NCBI GenBank assembly: GCA_014380255.1
Contig: JACMKG010000235.1
Location: forward strand, 1-6,532
Source: Prolixibacteraceae bacterium
Lineage (GTDB): Bacteria; Bacteroidota; Bacteroidia; Bacteroidales; Prolixibacteraceae
Direction of reading: 5' to 3'
DNA: 6,532 nucleotides
A program made the translations under genes and the position numbers. Positions within the stretch are counted from its first letter, which is position 1. The number at the start of each line of letters is the position of its first letter. Of the stretch, positions 1 through 5,988 are shown piece by piece. The notes under the pieces are model-generated. The model was not told where the DNA came from. It saw only the letters and a list, made by a program, of their open reading frames with translations, and did not search any database.

Positions 1-603
1 ATAGAAGGAAGCTTTGGCAGCATCAAAATTACTTTCCTCCCAGTTATATTTTACCCTACTGGTTACATCATCAAATTCAGGCCAACTCAAATAACGCGGT
101 ATTTTAATGTAGGCATGATACTTTTCGCGTTGATCCAAGTATATATTCTCTGCAATTTCTTCGAGGGAGAAAAACTTGATAATCCTGATTTTCACCGTTT
201 CATTCTTTACTTTCTTTGACTTATGCAAAAAATGAATGCCATTGGCTGAATACGATTGCTGAAGTTTTTCAAGCAAGTCATAATCCCTCAGATGTCTGAC
301 GCGCAAAACATTGTATTTTTCATCAAATATCTCCAGGAAACCTTTTCCGGCATCAAACGGAGCGTTGAAATCAGCCTGCACTTTATGCGAAGCCCTGATC
401 AGATCCACCAGCGTATATTGCTCCTGCAGGGCCAGATACAGGTAAACAGGCTTTGCACTTAAAGGGGTGTCATAATAATAACCGGGGAATGGCCGTAAAG
501 CCTCATAAACCAAAGTGCCGGGCATAATCTTGTTGTCAATGGTAAAGACAGTTTCATTTTTAGATAAAGTTCCAAAAACTTCAAATCGTTTGTTCTGTTC
601 CAT
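1..603 (-). CDS. Unrecognised protein, N-terminal 201 residues (C-terminus outside window)
   Basis: Reading the minus strand from the ATG at 603-601 gives 201 codons with no stop up to the window edge, so the gene continues beyond position 1. The protein begins MEQNKRFEVFGTLSKNE. It has no signal peptide or membrane segment and looks soluble and cytoplasmic. It is rich in aromatic residues (PGYYYDTPL near 40-48) and mixed beta/alpha in character. A lysine-rich stretch (HKSKKVKNETVKIR) lies at about 127-140. I do not recognise the family and propose no function. The codon use looks genuinely coding, with G/C-rich third positions in many codons. The start is the first ATG after an A/T-rich leader with no Shine-Dalgarno, as is usual in Bacteroidota. 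It is divergently oriented to the ygjP-like gene across a 52-bp spacer, so the two may share a regulatory region. A short open frame on the opposite strand at 256-462 is a shadow of this gene. Confidence 0.8.
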   Translation of the reverse strand, partial: MEQNKRFEVFGTLSKNETVFTIDNKIMPGTLVYEALRPFPGYYYDTPLSAKPVYLYLALQEQYTLVDLIRASHKVQADFNAPFDAGKGFLEIFDEKYNVLRVRHLRDYDLLEKLQQSYSANGIHFLHKSKKVKNETVKIRIIKFFSLEEIAENIYLDQREKYHAYIKIPRYLSWPEFDDVTSRVKYNWEESNFDAAKASFY

Positions 604-619
604 ATGATTAGTTTTTAGG

Positions 620-649
620 TTTGATTAATTTAGCCGCAAATTCACTTTG
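620..649 (+). promoter_or_regulatory. Possible Bacteroidota-type promoter for the ygjP-dgt pair
   Basis: A TTTG at 620-623 is followed after 18 nt by TCACTTTG at 642-649. This resembles the known Bacteroidota consensus TTTG-N19-21-TAnnTTTG, with one mismatch in the -7 box and slightly short spacing. The box ends only 6 nt before the ATG at 656, so a transcript from here would be almost leaderless. That lowers confidence. Confidence 0.3.
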
Positions 650-655
650 GTCTGA

Positions 656-1366
656 ATGTCTACAAAATACGTAAATATTGAACATGTTGGTCAAATTTCA
701 TTGATTATTAATGAAAGATCCAGAAGAATCCGGCTGAGCGTAAAATCAGATGGCGAGATTGTTGTATCCATGCCACCCAATGCGCTTTACCGCGATGCTA
801 TCAGCTTTGTTCAATCAAAAGCAGACTGGATACGTAAACAACAAACCAAAGTGCATGCTGGTTTAACCATATTTGCCCCGGAAAGCTGTTTTAAAACCCG
901 GTTTCATCAACTTACTATCACCAAAGGAAATACCGATAGGGTGTATAACCGGGTAGGCAATGGCATTATCCAGATTTTCATCCCCGATAAAGTGAACCAC
1001 GAACTACCCAAGGTACAGGAATTTATCAAGAAAACCCTTATCGATGTGATGCGTTGGGAGGCTAAAATTTACCTTCCCAAACGGTTGAAGGAACTGGCAG
1101 ATAAACATGGATTCAAATACCAGGAAGTAACCATAAAAAATACCAAGACGCGTTGGGGAAGCTGTTCCTTTACCAACAACATCAACCTTAACCTTCACCT
1201 GATGCGTGTGCCGGAGCACCTGATTGATTATGTACTCTTGCACGAACTGGCCCATACGGTGGTAAAGAACCACGGAGAGAAATTCTGGTTACTTTTGGAA
1301 CATTGTTATCCCAACTGCCGCAAGGCCGACAAGGAAATGAATAATTACCGCACACAGACTTTTTAA
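656..1366 (+). CDS. YgjP/DUF45-family zinc metallohydrolase (SprT-like fold)
   Basis: This is a 236-residue soluble protein. Its C-terminal half carries the metallopeptidase-like zinc site: HELAH at residues 196-200 (two zinc histidines and the catalytic Glu197). A third histidine, His206, sits in the NHGEKFW motif at 205-211. The family's WGSC motif lies at 167-170 in the context KTRWGSCS, and length and motif order fit COG1451/DUF45 (YgjP). The N-terminal region is beta-rich and includes the typical 'RRIRLSVKSDGEIVVSMP' strand pair at 23-40. Family knowledge: E. coli YgjP was first described as a predicted metal-dependent hydrolase and later linked to UTP pyrophosphatase activity. Whether this homologue shares that activity is inference. 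ATG 656 is the only sensible start and there is no Shine-Dalgarno. dgt begins 33 bp downstream on the same strand, so the two are probably co-transcribed. All the zinc-site residues I can check are present. Confidence 0.9.
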   Translation: MSTKYVNIEHVGQISLIINERSRRIRLSVKSDGEIVVSMPPNALYRDAISFVQSKADWIRKQQTKVHAGLTIFAPESCFKTRFHQLTITKGNTDRVYNRVGNGIIQIFIPDKVNHELPKVQEFIKKTLIDVMRWEAKIYLPKRLKELADKHGFKYQEVTIKNTKTRWGSCSFTNNINLNLHLMRVPEHLIDYVLLHELAHTVVKNHGEKFWLLLEHCYPNCRKADKEMNNYRTQTF

Positions 1367-1399
1367 CGCCTGCTGGCACGACATAAAAACAACTGCTGA

Positions 1400-2737
1400 A
1401 TGAATTGGAACCAACTTATATCAACGACCCGACTGGGACAGGAGCAACTTGCAACGGGCGAGAATAAACACAGCCGCACGCAGTTTCAACGCGACTATGA
1501 CCGCATCATCTTCTCCTCCCCGTTTCGCAGGATGCAGAATAAAACACAGGTGTTTCCACTACCCGGAAGCGTTTTTGTACACAACAGACTAACGCACAGT
1601 CTCGAGGTTGCCAGTGTAGGCCGTTCCCTGGGCAGCATGTTTGTCGAAAAGGCTGAAAGTGAAAAGCAGCTTCCCGACAACCCTTTGTTTTATGAAATCG
1701 GCTCTGTGGTATCGGCTGCCTGTTTGGCTCACGATATGGGCAATCCTCCGTTTGGGCATTCGGGCGAAGATGCCATTGCCCAGTTCTTCAAAAAAAGCAC
1801 TGAACCGCGCCTGCGGGCTGAACTGACGGATGCTGAATGGAAAGATTTTACCCAGTTTGACGGCAATGCCAATGCCTTCCGCCTGTTGGGCCACCAGTTT
1901 AACGGGCGAAGGGAAGGTGGGTTTGCACTCACTTACACCACCATGGCTTCAATCGTAAAATATCCTTTTGAATCGCTGCTCACCCATAAGCCCAAGTTTG
2001 GCTTTTTCAACTCTGAAAAGGCCATTTTCGCGCGTATTGCCGATGAATTGGGCCTTATTAAGCTAAGCTCCGACCCGGATAAATATTGCAGACACCCGCT
2101 GGTATTTCTGGTGGAGGCTGCCGATGATATTTGCTATCAGCTCATGGATCTGGAAGATGCTCATAAGCTCCGGATTCATAACTATGATTTAACGCGTGAG
2201 CTTTTCCTGAATTTCTTTGATCAGTATACGGAAGCCAAACAGATTGGCCGCATGAAGGAAACCCTTGACCTTGTCTCCGATCCCAACGAGCAGATTGCTT
2301 ACCTGCGGGCCAGTGTAATTGGAAAGCTTGCCAGGGAATGCGTGAATTCTTTTTGGGAAAAACAGGAGGAGATTATGGAAGGCACTTTTCAAAAGCCGCT
2401 GATCGACCATGTTCAACCCACCACGCTGGCAGCCATTAAGCGAATCAAGGAAGTGAGCATCCAGAACATTTATAACGACCGCTCAGTGGTTGAAATTGAA
2501 ATATCAGGCTACCAGATCATCGGTACCCTGTTGGAGGTGTTTGTGGAAGCTGTCCTGAATCCAAAGGAAGAAATCTCGAAGAAGATGATTCGCCTGATTC
2601 CGGCCCAATACAACGGAAATCATGGCACAACCTATGAAAAGATACAGGCAGTGGTTGACTTTGTTTCAGGGATGACGGACTTGTATGCCCTCGACCTTTA
2701 CCGCAAAATCAAGGGAATCAACATCCCCGGGGTATAA
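1400..2737 (+). CDS. dgt: Deoxyguanosinetriphosphate triphosphohydrolase (dGTPase), HD superfamily
   Basis: This 445-residue protein has the full dGTPase signature. Dgt hydrolyses dGTP (in some members other dNTPs) to the deoxynucleoside plus tripolyphosphate, which controls dNTP pools in the cytoplasm. Visible motifs in order: FSSPFRRMQNKTQVFPLP (38-55) and RLTHSLEVASVGRSLG (63-78) with the first metal histidine at 66. The HD pair His111-Asp112 lies in CLAHDMGNPPFGHSGEDA. FDGNANAFRLLGHQF is at 153-167. EAADDICYQLMDLEDA (239-254) carries the fourth HD aspartate, Asp242 or Asp243. The C-terminal MTDLYALDLYRKIKG is also typical of the family. The length matches full-length Dgt proteins and no catalytic residue is missing. 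ATG 1400 gives the expected N-terminus (MNWNQLISTTRLG); no Shine-Dalgarno is visible. The gene lies 33 bp after the YgjP-like gene and ends just before a strong hairpin. Other open frames inside it are shadows. Confidence 0.96.
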   Translation: MNWNQLISTTRLGQEQLATGENKHSRTQFQRDYDRIIFSSPFRRMQNKTQVFPLPGSVFVHNRLTHSLEVASVGRSLGSMFVEKAESEKQLPDNPLFYEIGSVVSAACLAHDMGNPPFGHSGEDAIAQFFKKSTEPRLRAELTDAEWKDFTQFDGNANAFRLLGHQFNGRREGGFALTYTTMASIVKYPFESLLTHKPKFGFFNSEKAIFARIADELGLIKLSSDPDKYCRHPLVFLVEAADDICYQLMDLEDAHKLRIHNYDLTRELFLNFFDQYTEAKQIGRMKETLDLVSDPNEQIAYLRASVIGKLARECVNSFWEKQEEIMEGTFQKPLIDHVQPTTLAAIKRIKEVSIQNIYNDRSVVEIEISGYQIIGTLLEVFVEAVLNPKEEISKKMIRLIPAQYNGNHGTTYEKIQAVVDFVSGMTDLYALDLYRKIKGINIPGV

Positions 2738-2748
2738 TGATCGATATA

Positions 2749-2783
2749 TAGTAAGCGGCTGACTTGAAGTCAGCCGCTTACTA
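2749..2783. terminator. Strong hairpin between convergent genes, probable bidirectional terminator
   Basis: Left arm 2749-2764 (TAGTAAGCGGCTGACT) is the exact reverse complement of 2768-2783, giving a perfect 16-bp stem with a 3-nt central gap. It lies 11 nt after the dgt stop and 10 nt before the DUF1080 stop, as expected for a shared terminator. Neither side has a canonical U-run: downstream on the plus strand is AAAAGCAAAAA. Termination is therefore inferred from position and stem strength alone. Confidence 0.7.
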
Positions 2784-2793
2784 AAAGCAAAAA

Positions 2794-3393
2794 TTACAGT
2801 TTCTGGATCACAATGTTTCTCCAGCTTACTTTAATGCCACCCCCGTCATGAATCTGCAGAGCAATAGAGCCTTTACCCTGCCCTATTTTTTCATCCTTCA
2901 GATTGGTCATCTCATGGCCGTTTAGCCACGTGATCACATGATCGCCTTTGACCTGGATTTTCATCTTGTTCCATTCCCCCATCTCCAGGAAACCTTCCTT
3001 CTCATCGGGAATCTGGTAAATCCAGCCCCGGCCATACGATTCGTAAATACCGCCGGTATCGTAGTTTGGCGGGGCAACTTCGACCTGCCAGCCTTTAATC
3101 TTGGTGCCGTCGATAGTTGATCTGAAAAAGACCCCGCTGTTGCCGTTGGCTTCCTGCTTAAATTCAAGTTCCAACACAAAGTCATCGTACCATTTATCGG
3201 TAGCCAGGTAGCCGTATTGCTTGTCGGGCCCGCTTTCACAGACCAACAGTCCATCTTGTACCATCCATTTTTCGGTACCGTAGACCTTCCAGCCGGAGAG
3301 GTCTTTGCCATTAAACAAAACTTCTTTAGGATTTTGAGCCTTTACTGCCATTGTTCCTACAACCAGAAAAGCGATCAGAAAAAGTGTTTTCAT
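2794..3393 (-). CDS. Secreted DUF1080 (3-keto-disaccharide hydrolase-like) protein
   Basis: From ATG 3393 this is a 199-residue protein with a clear N-terminal signal peptide, MKTLFLIAFLVVGTMAVKA, followed by QNPKE. There is no lipobox cysteine, so cleavage by signal peptidase I after Ala19 and export to the periplasm are predicted. The rest is one DUF1080 domain, a concanavalin-like beta sandwich. Visible hallmarks are LFNGKDLSGWKVYG (26-39), MVQDGLLVCESG (44-55), GNSGVFFRSTIDG (84-96), GWQVEVAPPNYDTGGIY (101-117) and GEWNKMKIQVKGDHV (139-153). It ends with a HDGGGIKVSWRNIVIQKL-type terminus. Family knowledge: PF06439 includes 3-keto-disaccharide/glucoside hydrolases, but many members are uncharacterised, so the substrate is open. 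The frame extends upstream to an ATG at 3456. I reject that start because it would bury the signal peptide behind 21 extra residues. It is monocistronic, convergent with dgt, and no sugar oxidoreductase partner is visible. Confidence 0.9.
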   Translation of the reverse strand: MKTLFLIAFLVVGTMAVKAQNPKEVLFNGKDLSGWKVYGTEKWMVQDGLLVCESGPDKQYGYLATDKWYDDFVLELEFKQEANGNSGVFFRSTIDGTKIKGWQVEVAPPNYDTGGIYESYGRGWIYQIPDEKEGFLEMGEWNKMKIQVKGDHVITWLNGHEMTNLKDEKIGQGKGSIALQIHDGGGIKVSWRNIVIQKL

Positions 3394-3483
3394 TATTTTT
3401 GTTTTTTTAAAAGGTATGTGAATCATATAAGGCTGATTAACACTTTCGATGTTCATCGCTCACTTACATGCTTGATTTTGTTA

Positions 3484-3491
3484 TAAAGATA
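3484..3491 (-). promoter_or_regulatory. Candidate -7 box for the DUF1080 gene
   Basis: On the minus strand this reads TATCTTTA, one base off the TAnnTTTG consensus and identical to the box before the HEAT-like gene at 4896-4903. It lies about 90 nt upstream of the chosen ATG, implying a fairly long leader. No good TTTG is found at the -33 position, so this is tentative. Confidence 0.3.
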
Positions 3492-3786
3492 CTATGAATA
3501 AATTTAAATTGAATAAAAGAATGAAAAATTGAATAGCTGTGGAATTTCACCCCATTTGAAACACTAAACTCCTCATAATATCAGTTCTGCCAGAAAAAAG
3601 CTTTCTTTTTCCCATTCCAACCCATTTTTATTGGTTTTCAAAATGTTAAGGCTGTAATGATTTACAGACCGCATCATAGTTGGATTACACAAATGATGAA
3701 CAAAAGATATTTAAAATTAAACATTAAATATTCTTAATAAAGGTAAATATCAGGCAGATAAGCGGCTAATTCAACAACATTTTCAC

Positions 3787-3794
3787 AATCTTTG
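3787..3794 (+). promoter_or_regulatory. Candidate -7 box for the small membrane-protein gene
   Basis: AATCTTTG differs from TAnnTTTG in one base and lies 35 nt before ATG 3830. No convincing TTTG stands 19-21 nt upstream. Confidence 0.3.
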
Positions 3795-3819
3795 CAGTTG
3801 AATTGAAGAAATAATTGAC

Positions 3820-3823
3820 GGAG
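3820..3823 (+). promoter_or_regulatory. Shine-Dalgarno-like GGAG that supports the ATG at 3830
   Basis: GGAG ends 6 nt before ATG 3830. Such a site is uncommon in this window. It favours the ATG over an in-frame TTG five codons upstream at 3815, because the TTG would place this site inside the coding sequence. Confidence 0.5.
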
Positions 3824-3829
3824 AAGAAT

Positions 3830-4339
3830 ATGATCGCGATATTTAAAATCATTCAGGTATTTTTACTGGCTACTGTAAAATTTGTTTTAACCTTTCCATA
3901 TGCCCTTTTGATCGGATTAAATTTCCAGCAAACACTGATTTCGGTCACTTTGGGAGGTATCATAGGTTTCCTTTTCTTTTATCATTTCAGCGGTTTTGCC
4001 ATCCGGCAATTTCATCACGTCAAAACATTTCTGTGGAAGCATAGCCCAATGGCCGTAAGGTTCCGTTATCGCCGCCTTATTGCCTGGCGCAAAGGCCAAA
4101 CAGGTGAAAAGGTATTCACCAGACGAAACCGGATGATTGTGAAATTCAGGTCAAAATACGGATTGTTTGGAATTATTGTCGCTTCACCCATTATCCTGAG
4201 CCTGCCTATTGGAGCTTTTCTTCTGAACAAATACTATCCAAAGCACAAGATGGCCTTATCATACATGATTTTGTCCATTATCAGCTATGCGGCCATTTTT
4301 GCAGCCATAGCCGTTATTTTTCCCCATTGGATGAAGTAG
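3830..4339 (+). CDS. Small integral membrane protein of unknown function, about four helices
   Basis: From ATG 3830 the protein has 169 residues. Four hydrophobic segments are visible at about 8-30, 36-56, 111-133 and 142-164. Between the second and third is a strongly basic loop (about 57-109: RFRYRRLIAWRKG, FTRRNRMIVKFRSKYG), which by the positive-inside rule should be cytoplasmic. The third segment is glycine/proline-rich (GLFGIIVASPIILSLPIGAF). This faintly recalls the re-entrant segments of DedA/VTT-like and small multidrug-export-type (COG2426) proteins. I cannot confirm such a relationship and give no function. The start was chosen for its ATG and GGAG site. The gene stands alone, diverging from the DUF1080 gene and converging on the NUDIX gene with only 13 bp between stop codons and no hairpin terminator between them. 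The C-terminus ends in VIFPHWMK just outside the last helix. Confidence 0.85.
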   Translation: MIAIFKIIQVFLLATVKFVLTFPYALLIGLNFQQTLISVTLGGIIGFLFFYHFSGFAIRQFHHVKTFLWKHSPMAVRFRYRRLIAWRKGQTGEKVFTRRNRMIVKFRSKYGLFGIIVASPIILSLPIGAFLLNKYYPKHKMALSYMILSIISYAAIFAAIAVIFPHWMK

Positions 4340-4352
4340 CCGTTCTGTAGGT

Positions 4353-4751
4353 TTACGATAAAATCCGTCTCAACAGTTCAAGGTTTTTCAATATCAGGTC
4401 ACGATCTGCCTCCTGCCAGTCGAGGTCGTTCCATTGATCCAGCAAAAACCACTGATAACCCACATGCTCGGTAAGGATCATCTCTCCTGAAATTACTTTG
4501 CACACAAAAGGCATCAGGCGAATAATCCCATTACCGTAATCAAATTCCACGCTTAAGAGCGGTTCCAGAATTTCAATCCCGATCATCAGCTCTTCTTCAA
4601 TCTCGCGCACAATGCACTGTTCGGGGCTTTCGCGTAAATGAACCTTGCCCCCGGGAAATTCCCATTTCCATGGATGCTTGCTCTCAGGACCCCGCTGAAC
4701 GGCCAGTATCCTGGATTCCGTTACTATGATGGCGCAACAAACTTCAATCAT
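4353..4751 (-). CDS. MutT-type NUDIX hydrolase
   Basis: Starting at ATG 4751 this is a 132-residue single-domain NUDIX protein, the usual size for MutT-like enzymes. The Nudix box spans residues 35-57: Gly35, Glu41, Arg49-Glu50 and Glu53-Glu54 all fit G-x5-E-x7-R-E-U-x-E-E-x-G-U. The one exception is the penultimate glycine, which is Met56; this position is often variable. The upstream KWEFPGGK (29-36) is typical of 8-oxo-dGTP diphosphatases and the related CTP/dCTP pyrophosphohydrolases. The likely role is hydrolysis of oxidised or non-canonical nucleoside triphosphates to monophosphates in the cytoplasm, but substrate cannot be read from the sequence. An alternative start at ATG 4772 would add MFNPKTG, and a GTG at 4811 would add still more. 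I prefer MIEVCCAIIV because family members normally begin just before the first beta strand and promoter-like boxes lie immediately upstream. Confidence 0.9.
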   Translation of the reverse strand: MIEVCCAIIVTESRILAVQRGPESKHPWKWEFPGGKVHLRESPEQCIVREIEEELMIGIEILEPLLSVEFDYGNGIIRLMPFVCKVISGEMILTEHVGYQWFLLDQWNDLDWQEADRDLILKNLELLRRILS

Positions 4752-4773
4752 ACCGGTTTTTGGATTGAACATG

Positions 4774-4790
4774 CAAAGTAGGCAAAAATA
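4774..4790 (-). promoter_or_regulatory. Promoter-like -7 boxes upstream of the NUDIX gene
   Basis: The minus strand carries TATTTTTG (4790-4783), an exact TAnnTTTG match, followed by CTACTTTG (4781-4774), a near match. A TTTG at 4806-4803 lies 21 nt before the second box. Either would place the transcript start very close to ATG 4772, supporting translation from ATG 4751. Confidence 0.35.
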
Positions 4791-4871
4791 AGCCTGAAAA
4801 CACAAAATCACCCGGGTTCACCTAAATGCAAATCCTGCATTTCAATGAAAAGCGAGGTTTGATGTCTTAGA

Positions 4872-4903
4872 TTTGGCCGATCCATTAGGTTCAGTTATCT
4901 TTA
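4872..4903 (+). promoter_or_regulatory. Bacteroidota-type promoter for the HEAT-like gene
   Basis: TTTG at 4872-4875, an exact 20-nt spacer, then TATCTTTA at 4896-4903. This matches TTTG-N19-21-TAnnTTTG except for the last base. The box ends 36 nt before ATG 4940, leaving a plausible short leader. Confidence 0.5.
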
Positions 4904-4939
4904 CTGCTCGTCAAATAATCGCCTTAAGGCCCTGTTGAA

Positions 4940-5485
4940 ATGAAGGAATTGGCAGAAAATGAACTGGTGGAACTAATTAAGTCCTGGGAAAACCTGGCCC
5001 TGGTCGTTAAGCACATCGGCAACTATCCCGAGCACCTGGGTGCCTTGATGAAACTGGTTTTTGATGACAGCAACCCACGAAACTGGCGTGCAGCGTGGAT
5101 GGTTGATAAAATACACGAACAACATCCTGATCTGATCATCCCCTACCTGCCGGCAATGACTGACTTTGTCCTGACTACCAAAAACGAGGGCAAGAAAAGG
5201 CACCTGCTCAAACTGATCAGCCTGCATGAAATCCCGGAAGATCAAATGGCCGTAATGCTCAACTACTGCATCGATGTGTTTACTTCACCCACTGAGCCGA
5301 TAGCCGTACGTGCCCATGCCATGCAGGTACTCTTCAACATCGCCCAAAAAGAGCCTGACTTTGCCGGTGAACTGATCGAACTGATCCAAAATGAAATGGA
5401 ACTGCACGGCTCTGCCGGAATAGCAGCAAGAGGGCGGCAGCTGATCAAAAAACTCATCCGGGTTACCCATACCGACCATACGTAA
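4940..5485 (+). CDS. HEAT-like alpha-helical repeat protein, function unknown
   Basis: This 181-residue soluble protein appears all-helical. Amphipathic helix pairs are suggested at about 3-26, 30-41 (EHLGALMKLV), 46-61 (PRNWRAAWMVDKIHEQ), 63-79 (PDLIIPYLPAMTDFVLT), 85-96, 101-113 and 118-137 (EPIAVRAHAMQVLFNIAQKE). A final pair lies at 139-173. The pattern 'NWRAAWMVDKIHEQHPDLI' and the later 'AVRAHAMQVLFNIAQKEPDFA' look like two copies of a HEAT/ARM-type unit: R-A-x-x followed by a hydrophobic helix, then a P-D/E turn. HEAT proteins are usually protein- or nucleic-acid-binding scaffolds, so a binding role is inference only. There is no signal peptide or membrane segment. ATG 4940 is the first in-frame ATG after a good promoter match. 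It is transcribed away from the NUDIX gene and has no close downstream neighbour. Minus-strand frames within it are shadows. Confidence 0.85.
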   Translation: MKELAENELVELIKSWENLALVVKHIGNYPEHLGALMKLVFDDSNPRNWRAAWMVDKIHEQHPDLIIPYLPAMTDFVLTTKNEGKKRHLLKLISLHEIPEDQMAVMLNYCIDVFTSPTEPIAVRAHAMQVLFNIAQKEPDFAGELIELIQNEMELHGSAGIAARGRQLIKKLIRVTHTDHT

Positions 5486-5875
5486 GAGCCGCTTTCCTTC
5501 AAACAAACAATTTCTTAAATTAACACCAAAACTTTGGTTGAATCCTGTCATGCCCGGACCATGCTCCCTGTTCATTTTGTGAGTTGTTCCGGATCAAGGG
5601 GAAATGCTGGGAAGCCTGTGTACGAATAACTAGCTTTGAGCCTTGAACAAGGGCCTGAACGGTATGGGATCAATTTTAAAAGGCAGATCAAGTGTTAAAC
5701 ACCCTGGTAACGACAAAAAAACTTGCTGTAGGATAAAAACTTCCTTGCTGGTCGTCCTTATCCCATGGCCTTAAAAACCCTTTGAGAGCATCTTTGAATC
5801 TGTTAAAAACGTACAGATCGCTCCCCCTCAAATAAAGGCATTTCCACCCAGTGATCATCCATTGGGCATTCACTG
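5486..5875. other. Gene-free stretch after the HEAT-like gene
   Basis: I see no convincing gene in these 390 bp. One minus-strand frame (5873-5688, GTG start, 61 codons, ending SFFVVTRVFNT) is open. It has no recognisable motif, no promoter and no ribosome site, and it starts 3 nt from the edge of the large palindrome, so I do not call it a gene. It could be the remnant of a decayed element. Base composition is less AT-rich than the other spacers in this window. Confidence 0.5.
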
Positions 5876-5988
5876 GACTTCCATTGCTTGAGATACTTTT
5901 TCGATGCTCATCTGATACCTTTCTGTAACCCTAGGTTACAGAAAGGTATCAGAAAGGTATCAGAAAAGTATCTCAAGCAATGGAAGTC
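5876..5988. repeat. 113-nt near-perfect palindrome (long stem-loop)
   Basis: The outer arms 5876-5900 and 5964-5988 are exact reverse complements over 25 nt (5' arm begins GACTTCCATTGCTTGAG). The inner arms 5912-5930 and 5934-5952 are exact reverse complements over 19 nt, with a 3-nt centre CTA at 5931-5933. Between them, 5901-5911 (TCGATGCTCAT) faces 5953-5963 (AAAGGTATCAG), equal in length but matching at only about 5 of 11 positions. Folded, this is a 25-bp stem, an 11x11 internal loop, a 19-bp stem and a tiny loop. No U-run follows on either strand, so it is not a standard terminator. A transposon-like or REP-like element, a structured RNA or a regulator-binding site are all possible. Confidence 0.9.
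5940..5972 (+). repeat. Three tandem 11-bp repeats in the right arm of the palindrome
   Basis: AGAAAGGTATC occurs at 5940-5950 and 5951-5961, then AGAAAAGTATC at 5962-5972 with a single change. The left arm holds the mirrored series at 5892-5902, 5903-5913 and 5914-5924, in which the middle unit (GATGCTCATCT) has diverged. An 11-bp period is close to one helical turn. Confidence 0.9.

Larger units (their letters stand above)
3394..3829. other. AT-rich divergent intergenic region without a gene
   Basis: These 436 bp separate the DUF1080 gene from the small membrane-protein gene. I see no credible coding frame. The DNA is AT-rich, especially 3690-3750. A short perfect stem-loop (CTGTAA, loop TGAT, TTACAG) lies at 3652-3667. 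Candidate promoter boxes for each flanking gene are listed separately. Confidence 0.7.

Noticed and set aside
1004..1379. Minus-strand open frames across the ygjP-like gene
   Set aside because: They are antisense shadows of a well-supported metallohydrolase with intact motifs.
3394..3456. Upstream ATG at 3456 as the start of the DUF1080 protein
   Set aside because: It would place 21 residues before a textbook signal peptide that begins exactly at ATG 3393.
3652..3667. Stem-loop CTGTAA/TTACAG as an operator or terminator
   Set aside because: A 6-bp AT-rich stem is too weak and too common to name as a functional site; it is noted in the intergenic entry only.
3815..3829. TTG at 3815 as the start of the small membrane protein
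   Set aside because: An ATG five codons later has a well-spaced GGAG site, which the TTG start would overlap.
4752..4811. GTG at 4811 or ATG at 4772 as the NUDIX start
   Set aside because: The extra residues carry no domain, and promoter-like boxes fall inside the longer frames. The family usually starts at the MIEV-type beta strand. ATG 4772 cannot be fully excluded.
5714..5750. Near-duplicate AAAAACTTGCTG and AAAAACTTCCTTGCTG
   Set aside because: This is a short, single, imperfect duplication in non-coding DNA, not distinguishable from chance.
5688..5873. Minus-strand 61-codon open frame next to the palindrome
   Set aside because: It has a GTG start, no recognisable motif, and no promoter or ribosome site. 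The length is reachable by chance. I mention it only as a possible remnant.
5876..5988. The palindrome as a CRISPR repeat, integron attC or intrinsic terminator
   Set aside because: There are no spacers between regular repeats, no integrase or cas genes, no attC core sites that I can identify, and no U-run.
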